The position numbers and the translations under genes were made by a program. A stretch of DNA of 41,206 bases from UBA1172 sp049889655. GTDB lineage: Bacteria; Pseudomonadota; Alphaproteobacteria; Puniceispirillales; UBA1172. This document shows positions 1 to 9,484 of the stretch, in pieces. The stretch is from NCBI GenBank assembly GCA_049889655.1, contig JBMHCY010000043.1, positions 1-41,206 of the forward strand, given 5' to 3'. The notes below the pieces were generated by a model. The model was not told where the DNA came from, ran no database searches, and saw nothing but the letters and a program-made list of their open reading frames with translations. Position 1 is the first letter of the stretch; the number at the start of each line of letters is the position of its first letter.

Positions 1-1
1 G

Positions 2-925
2 GCCATGGATGATTTCTTTGATCCGCCAGTGATCAGCCTGCTTGGCCGGGCCCGCCAGAATGGCAGCAGTGTCCATGATCAGGGGGTTGAGATACGCTCG
101 CAAAAACTCGGGCGGAAGCTGATCAATATCCAGATCTCGCCGCTCCTCGATCAGCCCGAAGCGCTCGTCGTCGCCATTCAGGAACGGTCGCTTGCGGAAA
201 AACTCCGCGGGCAGGAACAGTTTCGCGGGGCGGCCCGCTCCATGGGGCATATCGCAGCGTTGCTGTCGCATGAGATCAAGAACCCGCTTGCCGGTATTCG
301 CGGGGCGGCAGAACTGATCGCGGCTGACCCGGGGGGTGACAGTACCGCCCTAACCGACCTGATCACCGCCGAGGCGGACAGGATCGCCGCCCTGCTGACG
401 CGCGCCGAGACACTGGCCGGAGGCAAGCCGCCTGAACGGCGACCGGTGAATATCAATGAAATCCTCCACCACAGTATTGCCCTGGCAGAAAGCAGTTTCG
501 GCAAGAAGAGACAATTCGTGCACGGGTTTGATCCCTCGCTGCCGATGGCGTCGGGGGACAGAGACCTGCTCACCCAATGCTTTATAAATTTGATAAAAAA
601 TGCCTGTGAAGCCACTGATAATGATGGTGTTATCAGTATTAAAACATCCTTTAATCTGGGGGCGCGATTGGCCCTTGGTGGGGATCAGGATCGTGCCGCC
701 TCGCCGCTGCTGGTTGAAATAGGCGATAACGGCAGCGGGATCCCTGATCATCTTCACGCCCATGTTTTTGATCCGTTTGTGACAGGCAAATCCACCGGTT
801 CCGGGCTGGGGCTGGCAATGGTGGCCTCGACCGTGGCCAGTCACGACGGGACGATCGATTTTGAAAGCCGACCGGGGCAGACCCGGTTCAGGGTCGGCCT
901 GCCCATGGTGGAGTCCGGCACATGA
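2..925 (+). CDS. ntrB: Nitrogen regulation sensor histidine kinase NtrB (5' end cut by window)
   Basis: Cytoplasmic two-component kinase/phosphatase that, in the known family, responds to PII and sets the phosphorylation of NtrC. The visible fragment has the end of a PAS-like sensory region, an H-box with LLSHEIKNPLAG (phospho-His near residue 89 of the fragment), an N-box NLIKNACEA, and ATP-lid boxes DNGSGIPD and GSGLGLAM. About 306 residues are visible against roughly 350-400 for full-length NtrB, and the reading frame is open to the window edge, so the true start lies upstream. The ATG at 5 is probably internal. Its stop overlaps the ntrC start (ATGA), so the two are translationally coupled. 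A short AT-rich patch lies around 580-655, over the N-box. Confidence 0.93.
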   Translation, partial: AMDDFFDPPVISLLGRARQNGSSVHDQGVEIRSQKLGRKLINIQISPLLDQPEALVVAIQERSLAEKLRGQEQFRGAARSMGHIAALLSHEIKNPLAGIRGAAELIAADPGGDSTALTDLITAEADRIAALLTRAETLAGGKPPERRPVNINEILHHSIALAESSFGKKRQFVHGFDPSLPMASGDRDLLTQCFINLIKNACEATDNDGVISIKTSFNLGARLALGGDQDRAASPLLVEIGDNGSGIPDHLHAHVFDPFVTGKSTGSGLGLAMVASTVASHDGTIDFESRPGQTRFRVGLPMVESGT

Positions 926-2373
926 AGACACCGTCGATCCTGCTTGCTGATGATGACAGCGCGATCAGGCTTGTTGCCGGAAAAGCACTGGAAAAGGCCG
1001 GGTTTTCCATCGCCACGCGTGACAGTATCGCGGGGCTGGAAGAGGCCCTTGATGATCCCGGCCATTCTGTCCTGATCACCGATGTGGCGTTTCCCGATGG
1101 TGATGCGCTGGAACGGCTGCCGGAAATCCGCCGCAAGCGGCCTGATCTGATCATCATCCTGATGAGCGCGCGATCGACACTGCTGACAGCGGTCAAGGCG
1201 CAGGAACGTGGGGTTTACAGTTACCTGCCGAAGCCGTTTCCCCTCGATGATCTTGTCGCCGCCGCCGAAGGGGCTTTCAAACTCGCCAACAGCCACCCTG
1301 ACCGTGCCGAGGGCAAAACTTCGATCCGGGCTGATCTGGATCAATCACCGCTGATCGGGCGGTCTCCGGCGATGCAGGATATCTTCCGGACGATCGCCCG
1401 GCTTGTTCACACTGACCTGTCGGTCATGATCACCGGTGAGAGCGGGACCGGCAAGGAAGTGGTGGCCCGGGCCCTGCATGATCTCGGGGACCGCAAATCA
1501 GGGCCCTTTATCGCGATCAACATGGCGGCGATCCCCCATGATCTGATTGAATCCGAGCTCTTCGGCCATGAAAAGGGGGCATTCACCGGGGCTGACCGGA
1601 TGCATGAAGGCCGCTTTGCCCAGGCCCGGGGCGGGACTCTTTTTCTTGATGAGATCGGCGATATGCCGCCGGAAGCCCAGACACGGCTCTTGCGGGTTTT
1701 GCAGGATGGCCAATACACCCGGGTTGGCGGCCGTGATCTCATCCATACCGACGCCCGGATCATCGCTGCCACGCACAAGGACCTGCCGCAACTGATCAAT
1801 AAGGGCCAGTTCCGGGAAGATCTTTATTACCGGCTGAATGTGGTTCCGCTCAACCTGCCGCCGCTGCGTGAAAGGGCACAGGATATTCCCGATTTCTGCT
1901 CCCATTTCATGGGGAGGGCGGCGAAAGCCGGAATGCCGGCAAAGAAACTGGCCGATGATGCCCTTGATGTGCTGGTGTCGCTGCCCTGGCCCGGCAATGT
2001 CCGTGAGCTAGAAAACCTGATCTGGCGGCTTTGTGTGCTGGTTGATGATGCCGTCATCGATGCTGACCATCTCCGTCCGATCCTTGAGGACAGGCGTACC
2101 CAGCCCGAGAGTGTTGAGCCGGGGGGCAGCCTCTATGCTGATGCCCGCAACCATATCGAACGCTATTTCCGGACCCATGCCGATGCCCTGCCGCCTGCCG
2201 GGGTTTACGCCCGGATCATGACCGAAGTGGAAAAGCCGCTGCTCGAGGAAACCCTCAAGGCAACAGGGGGGAATCAGTTGCGGGCAGCCGAACTGCTGGG
2301 GCTCAACCGCAATACCCTGCGGAAGAAGATCAGGGAGTTGCAGATCAACCTTGCGCCGACGAAACGTCGATAA
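922..2373 (+). CDS. ntrC: Sigma-54-dependent response regulator NtrC
   Basis: Enhancer-binding activator of nitrogen-assimilation genes, phosphorylated by NtrB. Domain order: receiver (residues about 5-120, phospho-acceptor Asp54 in LITDVAFPDG, conserved Lys in YLPKPF), AAA+ domain (about 142-375) and a C-terminal Fis-type helix-turn-helix. The AAA+ domain has Walker A GESGTGKE at 172-179, an intact sigma-54 loop GAFTGA at 219-224 and Walker B FLDEIGD near 241-247. The DNA-binding helices lie around NQLRAAELLGLNRNTLRKK. At 483 residues it is the usual length. The intact GAFTGA contrasts with NtrX downstream. The start overlaps the ntrB stop. Confidence 0.96.
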   Translation: MKTPSILLADDDSAIRLVAGKALEKAGFSIATRDSIAGLEEALDDPGHSVLITDVAFPDGDALERLPEIRRKRPDLIIILMSARSTLLTAVKAQERGVYSYLPKPFPLDDLVAAAEGAFKLANSHPDRAEGKTSIRADLDQSPLIGRSPAMQDIFRTIARLVHTDLSVMITGESGTGKEVVARALHDLGDRKSGPFIAINMAAIPHDLIESELFGHEKGAFTGADRMHEGRFAQARGGTLFLDEIGDMPPEAQTRLLRVLQDGQYTRVGGRDLIHTDARIIAATHKDLPQLINKGQFREDLYYRLNVVPLNLPPLRERAQDIPDFCSHFMGRAAKAGMPAKKLADDALDVLVSLPWPGNVRELENLIWRLCVLVDDAVIDADHLRPILEDRRTQPESVEPGGSLYADARNHIERYFRTHADALPPAGVYARIMTEVEKPLLEETLKATGGNQLRAAELLGLNRNTLRKKIRELQINLAPTKRR

Positions 2374-2409
2374 CTGGTACAGGGCCGCCGATTTCGCTAT
2401 GCTGAGACG

Positions 2410-4617
2410 ATGAAAACCGCAACCGAGACATCACCGCGCCCCGTCAGCGGCCTGGATGACAGGATTTCCCTGCTGAAAGTATGGGTCAGCGAGCGAACAC
2501 TGGCCTATTTTTCGGTGTTCATTGCGCTGCTGCTCGGGGTGTTGACCTTCGCCCTGCTTTCCAGTGAATCCTTCCTCAATGAGGAAAGCGAACTCATCGG
2601 ATTGCTGGTGGGGGTTGATCTTGTTTCGATCACGATCCTGCTGGTCTTTGTCGGCCGCCAGCTCTTCAGGTTGATCGGGGAGAGGCGCAAACGGCTTGCC
2701 GGGTATCAGCTCCACTGGCAGCTGGTGACCCTGTTCGGCCTGATCACCGTGCTGCCGTCGCTGGTGCTGGTGCTGTTCACCTATTTCGTTCTCGATGTAT
2801 CGCTGCGGGGCTGGTTCAGCGACCGCATCTCCACGGCGGTCGAAGAATCCGTGACCGTGGCTGATGCCTATCTGGAAGAACATATCCTTTCCGTGCGGGG
2901 GCAGATCCTGGCCATGGCCAATGATATCAACCGCGAAGCCTCAACCCTGTCGGGCAACCGCCGCCAGTTTGATGCCTTCCTGACCAACCAGTCCGGGGTG
3001 CGGAACCTTTCCGAGGCGGTGGTGTTTGATTCCACCGGCCGGGTCCTGGCGAACTCGCGCTTTGCCTATGCCGTGACATTTTCCAATCTTGATGAGGAAT
3101 TTTATGAAAGGGCGCGGTCCGGTGATGTGGCGATCACCCGAACCGATATCACCAACCGGATCAGGGCCGGGGTCAGGCTCAACCAGTTTGTCGATGCCTA
3201 TCTGCTTGTCGGGCGGTTTATCGACCCGAATGTATCCGGGGCTGTGGACCGGACCCGGACGGCAGTCAGCGAATACCAGTCACTCGATATACGTCAGCTT
3301 GATCTCAAGGTGAGTTTCGCGATCCTCTTCGGCATGGTGGCGTTGCTGCTGCTGTTGAGCGCGGTCTGGCTCGGGCTGAACTTTGCCAACGCCATCGTCC
3401 TGCCGCTTGTCTCGGTGATCCAGGCGGCGGAGGATGTCCGCCATGGTGATCTGTCATCCCGGGTTGCGATCGGCCGCAAGAATGATGAAATCGCGCAACT
3501 CGGCAAATCCTTCAATGATATGCTCGACAAGATCAACAAAAACCGGGAAGAACTCGTTCAGGCCAACCGCCAGCTTGATAACCGCCGCGAATTCACCGAA
3601 GCTGTGCTCGGCGGTGTCTCCTCCGGGGTGATCGGCATCGACAGGAACCGCATCATCACCCTGCCGAATGCCTCGGCACTGACCATGCTGTCGCTCAAAA
3701 AGATGGATGCCATCGGCCAAAAGCTCGATGAACTCGTGCCCGAGTTTGAACCGCTGCTCAACAATACCGGGCAGGGGCGCGGTATCCGGGAAAGAAATAT
3801 CGAAATCCACCGTGGTGACACGACCCTGACCTTGCTTGCCCGTATCACAACTGAAACCGTGGCCCAGCGTATTGTCGGCTATGTGGTGACGTTTGAGGAT
3901 GTCTCCGACCTTCTCGATGCCCAGCGCAAGGCGGCCTGGGCTGATGTGGCCCGCCGCATTGCCCACGAGATCAAGAATCCGCTAACGCCGATCCAGCTGG
4001 CAGCGGAACGGCTCGGGGCGAAATATATGCCCGAGGATGAGGGTAGGCAGAAGAACTTTTCCACCTATATCGACACAATCATTCGCCAGGTTGATGATAT
4101 CGGCCGCCTCGTGAACGAGTTCTCGGCCTTTGCCCGGATGCCTGCCCCGGTGATCGAAGACCACGATCTCGTCACCATGATAGACGGCCAGATCAAACTG
4201 CTCGAAGCCGCGGAAAAGGATGTGGCCTTCACGGTCGATGTCAGTACCGACAAGCCCATCATCATGGCCTGTGATGACGGCATGATCCGTCAGGTGATCA
4301 CCAATCTTGTCCAGAACGCCATTGATGCGATGCGGGAAGAGGGGGGTGCAGCGCTAAAGGTGCTGGTGCGGATCACCCATAGTGATGACGCGATCATCCT
4401 CGATGTTGCCGATAACGGCCCGGGCCTGCCCCAGAAGGCAGGGGTTGATCTGACAGCCCCCTATGTTACTTTCCGGGAAAAGGGCACGGGTCTCGGCCTT
4501 GCCATTGTCCGGAAAATCACTGAAGACCATCACGGCAAACTCACCCTCGGGGCCTCCGATATTGACGGCTATAAGGGGGCGAAAATCTCCCTGGCCTTTC
4601 CTCATGCGAATGGATAA
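2410..4617 (+). CDS. ntrY: Membrane sensor histidine kinase NtrY
   Basis: Inner-membrane sensor kinase of the NtrYX pair, linked in alphaproteobacteria to nitrogen metabolism, redox/oxygen response and envelope functions. The N-terminal third has several hydrophobic segments (about residues 33-50, 62-82 and 103-130) and a further one near 300-330. A HAMP linker follows (about 330-385), then a PAS-type region and the kinase core. The H-box reads RIAHEIKNPLTPIQ with His519; the N-box is NLVQNAIDAM and the ATP-binding boxes are DNGPGLP and GTGLGLAIV. Length 735 aa is typical. It lies 36 bp after ntrC and 8 bp before ntrX, so the four ntr genes look like one operon. Confidence 0.95.
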   Translation: MKTATETSPRPVSGLDDRISLLKVWVSERTLAYFSVFIALLLGVLTFALLSSESFLNEESELIGLLVGVDLVSITILLVFVGRQLFRLIGERRKRLAGYQLHWQLVTLFGLITVLPSLVLVLFTYFVLDVSLRGWFSDRISTAVEESVTVADAYLEEHILSVRGQILAMANDINREASTLSGNRRQFDAFLTNQSGVRNLSEAVVFDSTGRVLANSRFAYAVTFSNLDEEFYERARSGDVAITRTDITNRIRAGVRLNQFVDAYLLVGRFIDPNVSGAVDRTRTAVSEYQSLDIRQLDLKVSFAILFGMVALLLLLSAVWLGLNFANAIVLPLVSVIQAAEDVRHGDLSSRVAIGRKNDEIAQLGKSFNDMLDKINKNREELVQANRQLDNRREFTEAVLGGVSSGVIGIDRNRIITLPNASALTMLSLKKMDAIGQKLDELVPEFEPLLNNTGQGRGIRERNIEIHRGDTTLTLLARITTETVAQRIVGYVVTFEDVSDLLDAQRKAAWADVARRIAHEIKNPLTPIQLAAERLGAKYMPEDEGRQKNFSTYIDTIIRQVDDIGRLVNEFSAFARMPAPVIEDHDLVTMIDGQIKLLEAAEKDVAFTVDVSTDKPIIMACDDGMIRQVITNLVQNAIDAMREEGGAALKVLVRITHSDDAIILDVADNGPGLPQKAGVDLTAPYVTFREKGTGLGLAIVRKITEDHHGKLTLGASDIDGYKGAKISLAFPHANG

Positions 4618-4625
4618 ACGCGCTC

Positions 4626-5999
4626 ATGAAGCCTGAAATTCTCATTGTCGATGACGAATCCGATATCCGGACGATCATTGCTGAACTGCTCGAAGACGAA
4701 GGCTATGAATGCCGTCAGGCGGCCAATGCCCAGGATGCCCGCGAAGCGGTGCAGCAGTTTCTGCCGGCCTTGGTGATCCTCGATATCTGGATGAGCAATT
4801 CTGATATGGACGGGCTCGAATTGCAGAAATGGATCCGCAAACTCTATCCCGATGTGCCGGCGATCATGATCTCCGGCCACGGCAATATTGAAACTGCTGT
4901 TCAGGCGATGAAAGACGGCGCCTATGACTTTGTTGAAAAACCGTTTAAATCCGAACGGTTGCTTATACTTGTTGAGAGAGCACTTGAGGCAGCATCACTG
5001 ACCCGTGAGAACCGTGATCTGAAGAAGAAATCCCTCGACAAGATCGAAATGATCGGTGCTTCCGCCCCGTTGAAATCACTGCAGCAATCGCTTGAAAAAG
5101 TCGCGCCGTCGAACAGCCGGGTGATGATCACCGGCCCCTCGGGGAGCGGCAAGGAACTGGTGGCGCGACGCATCCATGATCTTTCCCCCCGCCGCAACGG
5201 CCGCTTTGTGCTGGCCAATTGCGCCATGCTTTCCCCTGATATGGTCACGGCCGAACTTTTCGGGACGGAAGGCCATGACGGCCGCCAGCGGATTGTCGGC
5301 CTGTTTGAGCAGGCCCATGGCGGCACACTTTATTTTGATGAAATCGGTGATCTGCCGCTGGAAACCCAGGGCAAACTTGTCCGTGCTGTGCAGGATCAGC
5401 GGTTTCGCCGCATCGGTGGTGCCCGCGAGGTAACAGTGGATGTGCGGGTGATCAGTGCATCGAAACTCGATCTGATGGAAGAGATCAGGCAGGGCAACCT
5501 GCGCGAAGATCTGTTCTATCGGCTGAGCGTTGTGCCGATCGCGGTTCCGGCTCTTGTCGACCGGAAAGAGGATATCCCCATGCTGTCGGCCTATTATCTC
5601 GGGCTTGCCAATGCCAATCAGGGCAAGCCGCTCGAGTTTTCCGATGAAGCCCTGGCCCTGATGCAGGTCTATGACTGGCCCGGTAATGTCACCGAATTGC
5701 GGAATGTCATCGACTGGCTGTCAATTATGGTCGACCGGGATAAGAACCCGGTGATCCGTCCTGATGATCTGCCCCCGGCGATAACCGGGGCCTCCTCTTC
5801 TGCGGGGACGGGGCTTGATTCCATGGTCGGGCTGCCGCTCAAGGCCGCACGCGAGCATTTCGAAACCCAGTATTTGATCTCGCAACTGACCCGCTTTGAT
5901 GGCAATATATCGAAAACAGCATCATTTATCGGCATGGAACGGTCTGCCTTGCACCGCAAGTTGAAAAGCCTCAACATCAATCCTGAACAGAGCGACTAA
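4626..5999 (+). CDS. ntrX: NtrC-family response regulator NtrX, lacking GAFTGA
   Basis: Response regulator partner of NtrY. The receiver has the acidic pair DDE and phospho-acceptor Asp53 (LVILDIW). The AAA+ domain has Walker A GPSGSGKE at 170-177 and Walker B YFDEIGD near 236-242. The C-terminal Fis-like helix-turn-helix includes ISKTASFIGMERSALHRK. Where NtrC has GAFTGA, this protein has a charged, glycine-containing stretch (about residues 213-224, EGHDGRQRIVG). Loss of that loop argues against remodelling sigma-54 RNA polymerase. NtrX proteins of this class are generally thought to act with sigma-70 or as repressors. 457 aa is the normal length. Confidence 0.94.
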   Translation: MKPEILIVDDESDIRTIIAELLEDEGYECRQAANAQDAREAVQQFLPALVILDIWMSNSDMDGLELQKWIRKLYPDVPAIMISGHGNIETAVQAMKDGAYDFVEKPFKSERLLILVERALEAASLTRENRDLKKKSLDKIEMIGASAPLKSLQQSLEKVAPSNSRVMITGPSGSGKELVARRIHDLSPRRNGRFVLANCAMLSPDMVTAELFGTEGHDGRQRIVGLFEQAHGGTLYFDEIGDLPLETQGKLVRAVQDQRFRRIGGAREVTVDVRVISASKLDLMEEIRQGNLREDLFYRLSVVPIAVPALVDRKEDIPMLSAYYLGLANANQGKPLEFSDEALALMQVYDWPGNVTELRNVIDWLSIMVDRDKNPVIRPDDLPPAITGASSSAGTGLDSMVGLPLKAAREHFETQYLISQLTRFDGNISKTASFIGMERSALHRKLKSLNINPEQSD

Positions 6000-6031
6000 C
6001 CAGTGATATCGGATCAGCGGAAGGAACAACG

Positions 6032-7408
6032 ATGAACATCATTATCTGTGGGACAGGCCAGGTCGGATCATCGATCGCCGGGCATCTCGCCCTCGATAAT
6101 AACGTCACGGTCATTGACGAGAACGCCGAACGTGTTCAGCGTGCCGCCGATATGCACAATCTGCGCGGTGTCATCGGGGTGTCGTCGCATCCGGATATTC
6201 TCGAGCAGGCCGGGGCAAAAGATGCCGACATGATCATCGCGGTGACCGAATCCGATGAGGTCAATATGGTTTCGTGCCAGGTGGCGCATTCCATTTACAA
6301 CACGCCGCTGAAAATTGCCCGTGTCCGCAACCGATCGTATCTCGATCCGCAATACGGTGATCTCTATGCGCCCGAAAACCTGCCGATCGACCATATCATC
6401 TCGCCGGAAACCGAGGTTTCCGATGCGGTGAGCCGCCGTCTGCTTGTCCCCGGGGCTTTCGATGTCGCCACCATGTGTGATAACAAGGTGCGGATTGTCG
6501 GCGTGCGCTGCTATGCTTCTTGCCCGATCATTGATTCGCCGCTCCGCTATCTCACTGATCTTTTTGAAGACCTGTCGGTGACCGTGGTGGCGATCCTGCG
6601 GGGCAATGACGTGCTTGTTCCCCGTGATGGCAGCGTCAAGATGCAGGAAGGTGATCAGGTCTATTTCGTCTGTGATGAAAAGCATATGGGGCGGGCCATG
6701 GCCTCATTCGGGCATGAAGAACCGGCCTCCCGCAAGGTGCTGATCGCCGGGGCCGGAACCATCGGGACGATGCTGGCTTCCGACGTTCTCACCAAGATCG
6801 AAAATTCACGCTGTTCGATCATTGAGGAAAACAAGGCCCAGGCCGAAAACGCCGCCCATGTTCTTTCCGGCGCGTCGATCATCCATGGTGATGCGCTTGA
6901 TCCCGAAATTCTCCAGGAAGGTGAGGTTAGTGATGCCGATACATTCGTGGCTCTCACCAATGATGATGAGGTCAATGTCCTCTCAGCGCTTCTGGCCCGG
7001 CGTTTCGGGGCCGCGCATACGGTTGCGCTGATCAATGTCTCGAGTTTCGTGCCGCTGATCTCGACCCTTGGTGTGGACAGTGTCATCAACCCGCCCGCGA
7101 TCACGGTTTCCTCGATCCTCAAACACGTGCGGCGCGGGCGTATCCGCGATATCCACACCATTATCGAGGACAAGGGTGAGATCATGGAGGTTGAGGCCAT
7201 GCCATCCTCGCCCATGGTCGGTCTGCCGTTACGGTCAGCGAAACTGCCCAAATATGTTTCCATCGGGGCTATTGTTCGCGGCGATGATGTGATCGCCCCG
7301 CGCGGGGATACAATTGTCGAGCCCAATGATCGTGTTATTCTGTTTGCAGAACGCCACGCGATCAGTGATGTTGAAAAAATTCTTTCTGTCCGGCCGGATT
7401 TCTTCTGA
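6032..7408 (+). CDS. trkA: Trk potassium uptake system regulatory protein TrkA
   Basis: Peripheral NAD(H)-binding subunit that gates a Trk/Ktr K+ channel. It has two tandem RCK modules. The first Rossmann start is IICGTGQVGSSIAGHL (residues about 3-18) and the second is LIAGAGTIGTMLASDVL near 235. Each is followed by a ligand-binding RCK-C domain, one ending near 220 and the other at the C-terminus. Length 458 aa matches E. coli TrkA. An AAGGA site lies just upstream of the ATG, and only 32 bp separate it from ntrX, so it probably shares the ntr transcript, an arrangement conserved in many alphaproteobacteria. The membrane subunit TrkH is not in the window. Confidence 0.95.
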   Translation: MNIIICGTGQVGSSIAGHLALDNNVTVIDENAERVQRAADMHNLRGVIGVSSHPDILEQAGAKDADMIIAVTESDEVNMVSCQVAHSIYNTPLKIARVRNRSYLDPQYGDLYAPENLPIDHIISPETEVSDAVSRRLLVPGAFDVATMCDNKVRIVGVRCYASCPIIDSPLRYLTDLFEDLSVTVVAILRGNDVLVPRDGSVKMQEGDQVYFVCDEKHMGRAMASFGHEEPASRKVLIAGAGTIGTMLASDVLTKIENSRCSIIEENKAQAENAAHVLSGASIIHGDALDPEILQEGEVSDADTFVALTNDDEVNVLSALLARRFGAAHTVALINVSSFVPLISTLGVDSVINPPAITVSSILKHVRRGRIRDIHTIIEDKGEIMEVEAMPSSPMVGLPLRSAKLPKYVSIGAIVRGDDVIAPRGDTIVEPNDRVILFAERHAISDVEKILSVRPDFF

Positions 7409-7445
7409 TCCTATCAACCCCAACACGTTCAAGGCAGGTTTGTTC

Positions 7446-8303
7446 ATGTCCCGTATTGCTTATGTGAATGGTCGTTATGTTCCCCATAAAGATGCCGAAG
7501 TCAGCATTGATGACCGCGGCTATCAATTCGGTGATGGTGTTTATGAGGTTGTGACTGTCGTCAACGGCGTGCTGGCGGATCAGGAATGGCATCTGGACCG
7601 GCTGCAGTTCTCCTTGAGCGAGCTCGGTATTTCCATGCCGATCAGCCGTGAAGCCTTTCGGATCGTTATCCGTAACATCATCCGCATGAACATGATCCGG
7701 GACGGGTTGATCTATTTTCAGGTTACCCGCGGGGTGATGCGCCGCGATCATGCCTTCACCTCGGCTCTGAAACCGCAGCTGATCATGACAGCCAAGCCGA
7801 TGGCGATCCCGGCCCCGGAAAGCGACCGTGCTGTGCGTGTCATCACCGTTGAAGACCAGCGCTGGCAGCGGCGGGATATCAAGACAACGCAGTTGTTGCC
7901 GAACTGCCTTGCGAAGACCAAGGCTGTTGAAGCCGGGGCCTATGAGGCCTGGATGGTGGATCAGGATGGTTTTGTGACCGAAGGGTCATCTTCGAATGCC
8001 TGGATCGTCACCCATGACGGCGAGCTGATCACCCGCCCGGCCACTTATGATATTCTCAGCGGTATCACCCGCAAGGCCGTGCTGGCAATTGCCGCCCAGC
8101 GCAACCTCAAGATTGTCGAACGCCCGTTCACCCCTGAAGAGGCCAAGGCTGCTGCCGAGGCGTTCATGTCAAGCGCCTCTTCACTGGTCACGCCCGTTGC
8201 CCAGATTGACGATACCTCTGTCAATGACGGCAAGGCCGGGCCGGTGGCAATGGCCCTGCGTCGGGCCTATTTCGACCATATCGCCAGTGCGGCGGCTGAA
8301 TAG
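7446..8303 (+). CDS. dat: D-amino-acid aminotransferase (fold-type IV PLP enzyme)
   Basis: Class IV aminotransferase, most like D-alanine/D-amino-acid transaminases that interconvert D-amino acids and 2-oxo acids for peptidoglycan precursors. Motifs seen are the N-terminal DRGYQFGDGVYE, the PLP-lysine context RDIKTTQLLPN (Lys146) and the phosphate-binding TEGSSSNAW. The frame is open upstream to 7314, but the family start fits the ATG at 7446 (MSRIAYVNG), giving 285 aa and avoiding overlap with trkA. Exact substrate specificity (D-alanine versus branched-chain) cannot be proved from sequence. The gap to trkA is 37 bp, so cotranscription is likely. Confidence 0.9.
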   Translation: MSRIAYVNGRYVPHKDAEVSIDDRGYQFGDGVYEVVTVVNGVLADQEWHLDRLQFSLSELGISMPISREAFRIVIRNIIRMNMIRDGLIYFQVTRGVMRRDHAFTSALKPQLIMTAKPMAIPAPESDRAVRVITVEDQRWQRRDIKTTQLLPNCLAKTKAVEAGAYEAWMVDQDGFVTEGSSSNAWIVTHDGELITRPATYDILSGITRKAVLAIAAQRNLKIVERPFTPEEAKAAAEAFMSSASSLVTPVAQIDDTSVNDGKAGPVAMALRRAYFDHIASAAAE

Positions 8304-8341
8304 GCTCAACTATTTTTTGAAATTTTAACGGTTAATTTAGA

Positions 8342-8370
8342 TTTACCTTTATCGTTGTTGCCTTCATACT
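8342..8370 (+). promoter_or_regulatory. Candidate sigma-70 promoter for hfq
   Basis: TTTACC at 8342-8347, a 17-bp spacer, then CATACT at 8365-8370, inside the AT-rich 94-bp gap before hfq. A weak stem (AATAG/CTATT, 8299-8314) followed by four T residues could end upstream transcription just before it. An AAAGGGGGG ribosome-binding stretch lies near 8383-8391. Visual match only. Confidence 0.4.
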
Positions 8371-8397
8371 GGGAGCAAAAATAAAGGGGGGTGTATC

Positions 8398-8643
8398 ATG
8401 GCTTCGGATAAAAGCCACAATCTGCAGGAGATCTTTCTCAATTCTGTTCGCAAAGAGCATATCGCAGTCACGGTTTTCCTGGTTAATGGCGTCAAACTGC
8501 AGGGCATTATCACCTGGTTTGACAATTTCTGTCTGTTATTGAAGCGCGATCAGCACGTTCAGCTGGTCTACAAACACGCGATCTCGACCATCATGCCGTC
8601 AATTCCGGTTAATCTTGATGTTGAGGAAAAGACGGAAGAATAA
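8398..8643 (+). CDS. hfq: RNA chaperone Hfq
   Basis: Hexameric Sm-like protein that pairs small RNAs with mRNAs. The Sm1 region includes LQEIFLNSVRKEHIAVTVFL and a ring motif with NGVKLQGIITWFDNF. The Sm2 signature is YKHAISTI. The C-terminus is short and acidic, as is common in alphaproteobacteria. Length 81 aa is typical. A purine-rich ribosome-binding stretch precedes the ATG. In many relatives hflX follows directly; here the neighbour is mazG on the other strand, with only 2 bp between the two stop codons. Confidence 0.97.
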   Translation: MASDKSHNLQEIFLNSVRKEHIAVTVFLVNGVKLQGIITWFDNFCLLLKRDQHVQLVYKHAISTIMPSIPVNLDVEEKTEE

Positions 8644-8645
8644 AT

Positions 8646-9467
8646 CTAGCCTGATTTTTCAGCCAGTTTGACCTCGGTCCACCAGGTTTCCATTGTCTCG
8701 AGCCCTGTATCATCAAGGCTCGCGCCTTCTTTTTGGGCCCGTGCTTCGATGCCGTTGAACCGGCGTGTGAATTTCCCGTTGGTGCGCCGCAGGGCCTGAT
8801 CCGGATCAATCCCGCTCTTGCGGGCCAGGTTGATGACGGCAAACAGCAGATCACCGATTTCATCTTCCAGCCTGTTCTTGTCTTGCGGTGTGGCTGTCAA
8901 TTCAGCTGTCACTTCCTCTAATTCTTCCTGAACCTTTGCCAGAACCGGCTCCGGGTCTGTCCAGTCAAACCCCACCCGGGCCGCCCGTTTCTGGAGTTTC
9001 ACAGCCCGCGTCATGGGGGGCAGGGTGGAAGCGACACCGTCAAGCAGGCCTATTTCGTTCTTGGTTTTGCGTTCAGCAGCCTTGATCGCCTCCCAGGCGT
9101 CACGCTGTTCAGCCTCGCTGGCATAGGTCTCATCACCGAAAATATGTGGATGGCGGCGGATCATCTTGGCGGTGATGCTGTCGGCAATGGCGGCGAAATC
9201 GAAATGCCCGGCTTCCTCGCCGATGCGTGCCTGAAACACCACCTGCAACAGCAGATCCCCCAGTTCATCCCGGATCGCCTCGGGGCTGCCGTCTTCAATA
9301 GCTTCGGCGACCTCATAGGCTTCCTCGATCGTATAGGGGGCGATGCTGGCGTGATCCTGCTTCAGATCCCAGGCGCACCCCGTTTCCGGATGGCGCAACG
9401 CCGCCATCACATCGATCAGGGCACGCAGGCTGGTTTCGGCAGATTGAGGGGCGTCGGTCATGGTCAT
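8646..9467 (-). CDS. mazG: Nucleoside triphosphate pyrophosphohydrolase MazG
   Basis: All-alpha NTP pyrophosphatase that hydrolyses (d)NTPs to monophosphates and can limit ppGpp or damaged nucleotides. It has the two-repeat architecture of full-length MazG. The first repeat carries metal-binding acids in EEAYEVAEAIED and RDELGDLLLQVVF; the second carries them in EELEEVTAEL and EDEIGDLLFAVINLARK. 273 aa is the normal full length. The start is ATG at 9467 with AGGA upstream; an in-frame ATG at 9461 is an alternative. It is convergent with hfq and divergent from the DUF502 gene. Confidence 0.94.
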   Translation of the reverse strand: MTMTDAPQSAETSLRALIDVMAALRHPETGCAWDLKQDHASIAPYTIEEAYEVAEAIEDGSPEAIRDELGDLLLQVVFQARIGEEAGHFDFAAIADSITAKMIRRHPHIFGDETYASEAEQRDAWEAIKAAERKTKNEIGLLDGVASTLPPMTRAVKLQKRAARVGFDWTDPEPVLAKVQEELEEVTAELTATPQDKNRLEDEIGDLLFAVINLARKSGIDPDQALRRTNGKFTRRFNGIEARAQKEGASLDDTGLETMETWWTEVKLAEKSG

Positions 9468-9484
9468 GGTTTCCTGTTATCAGG

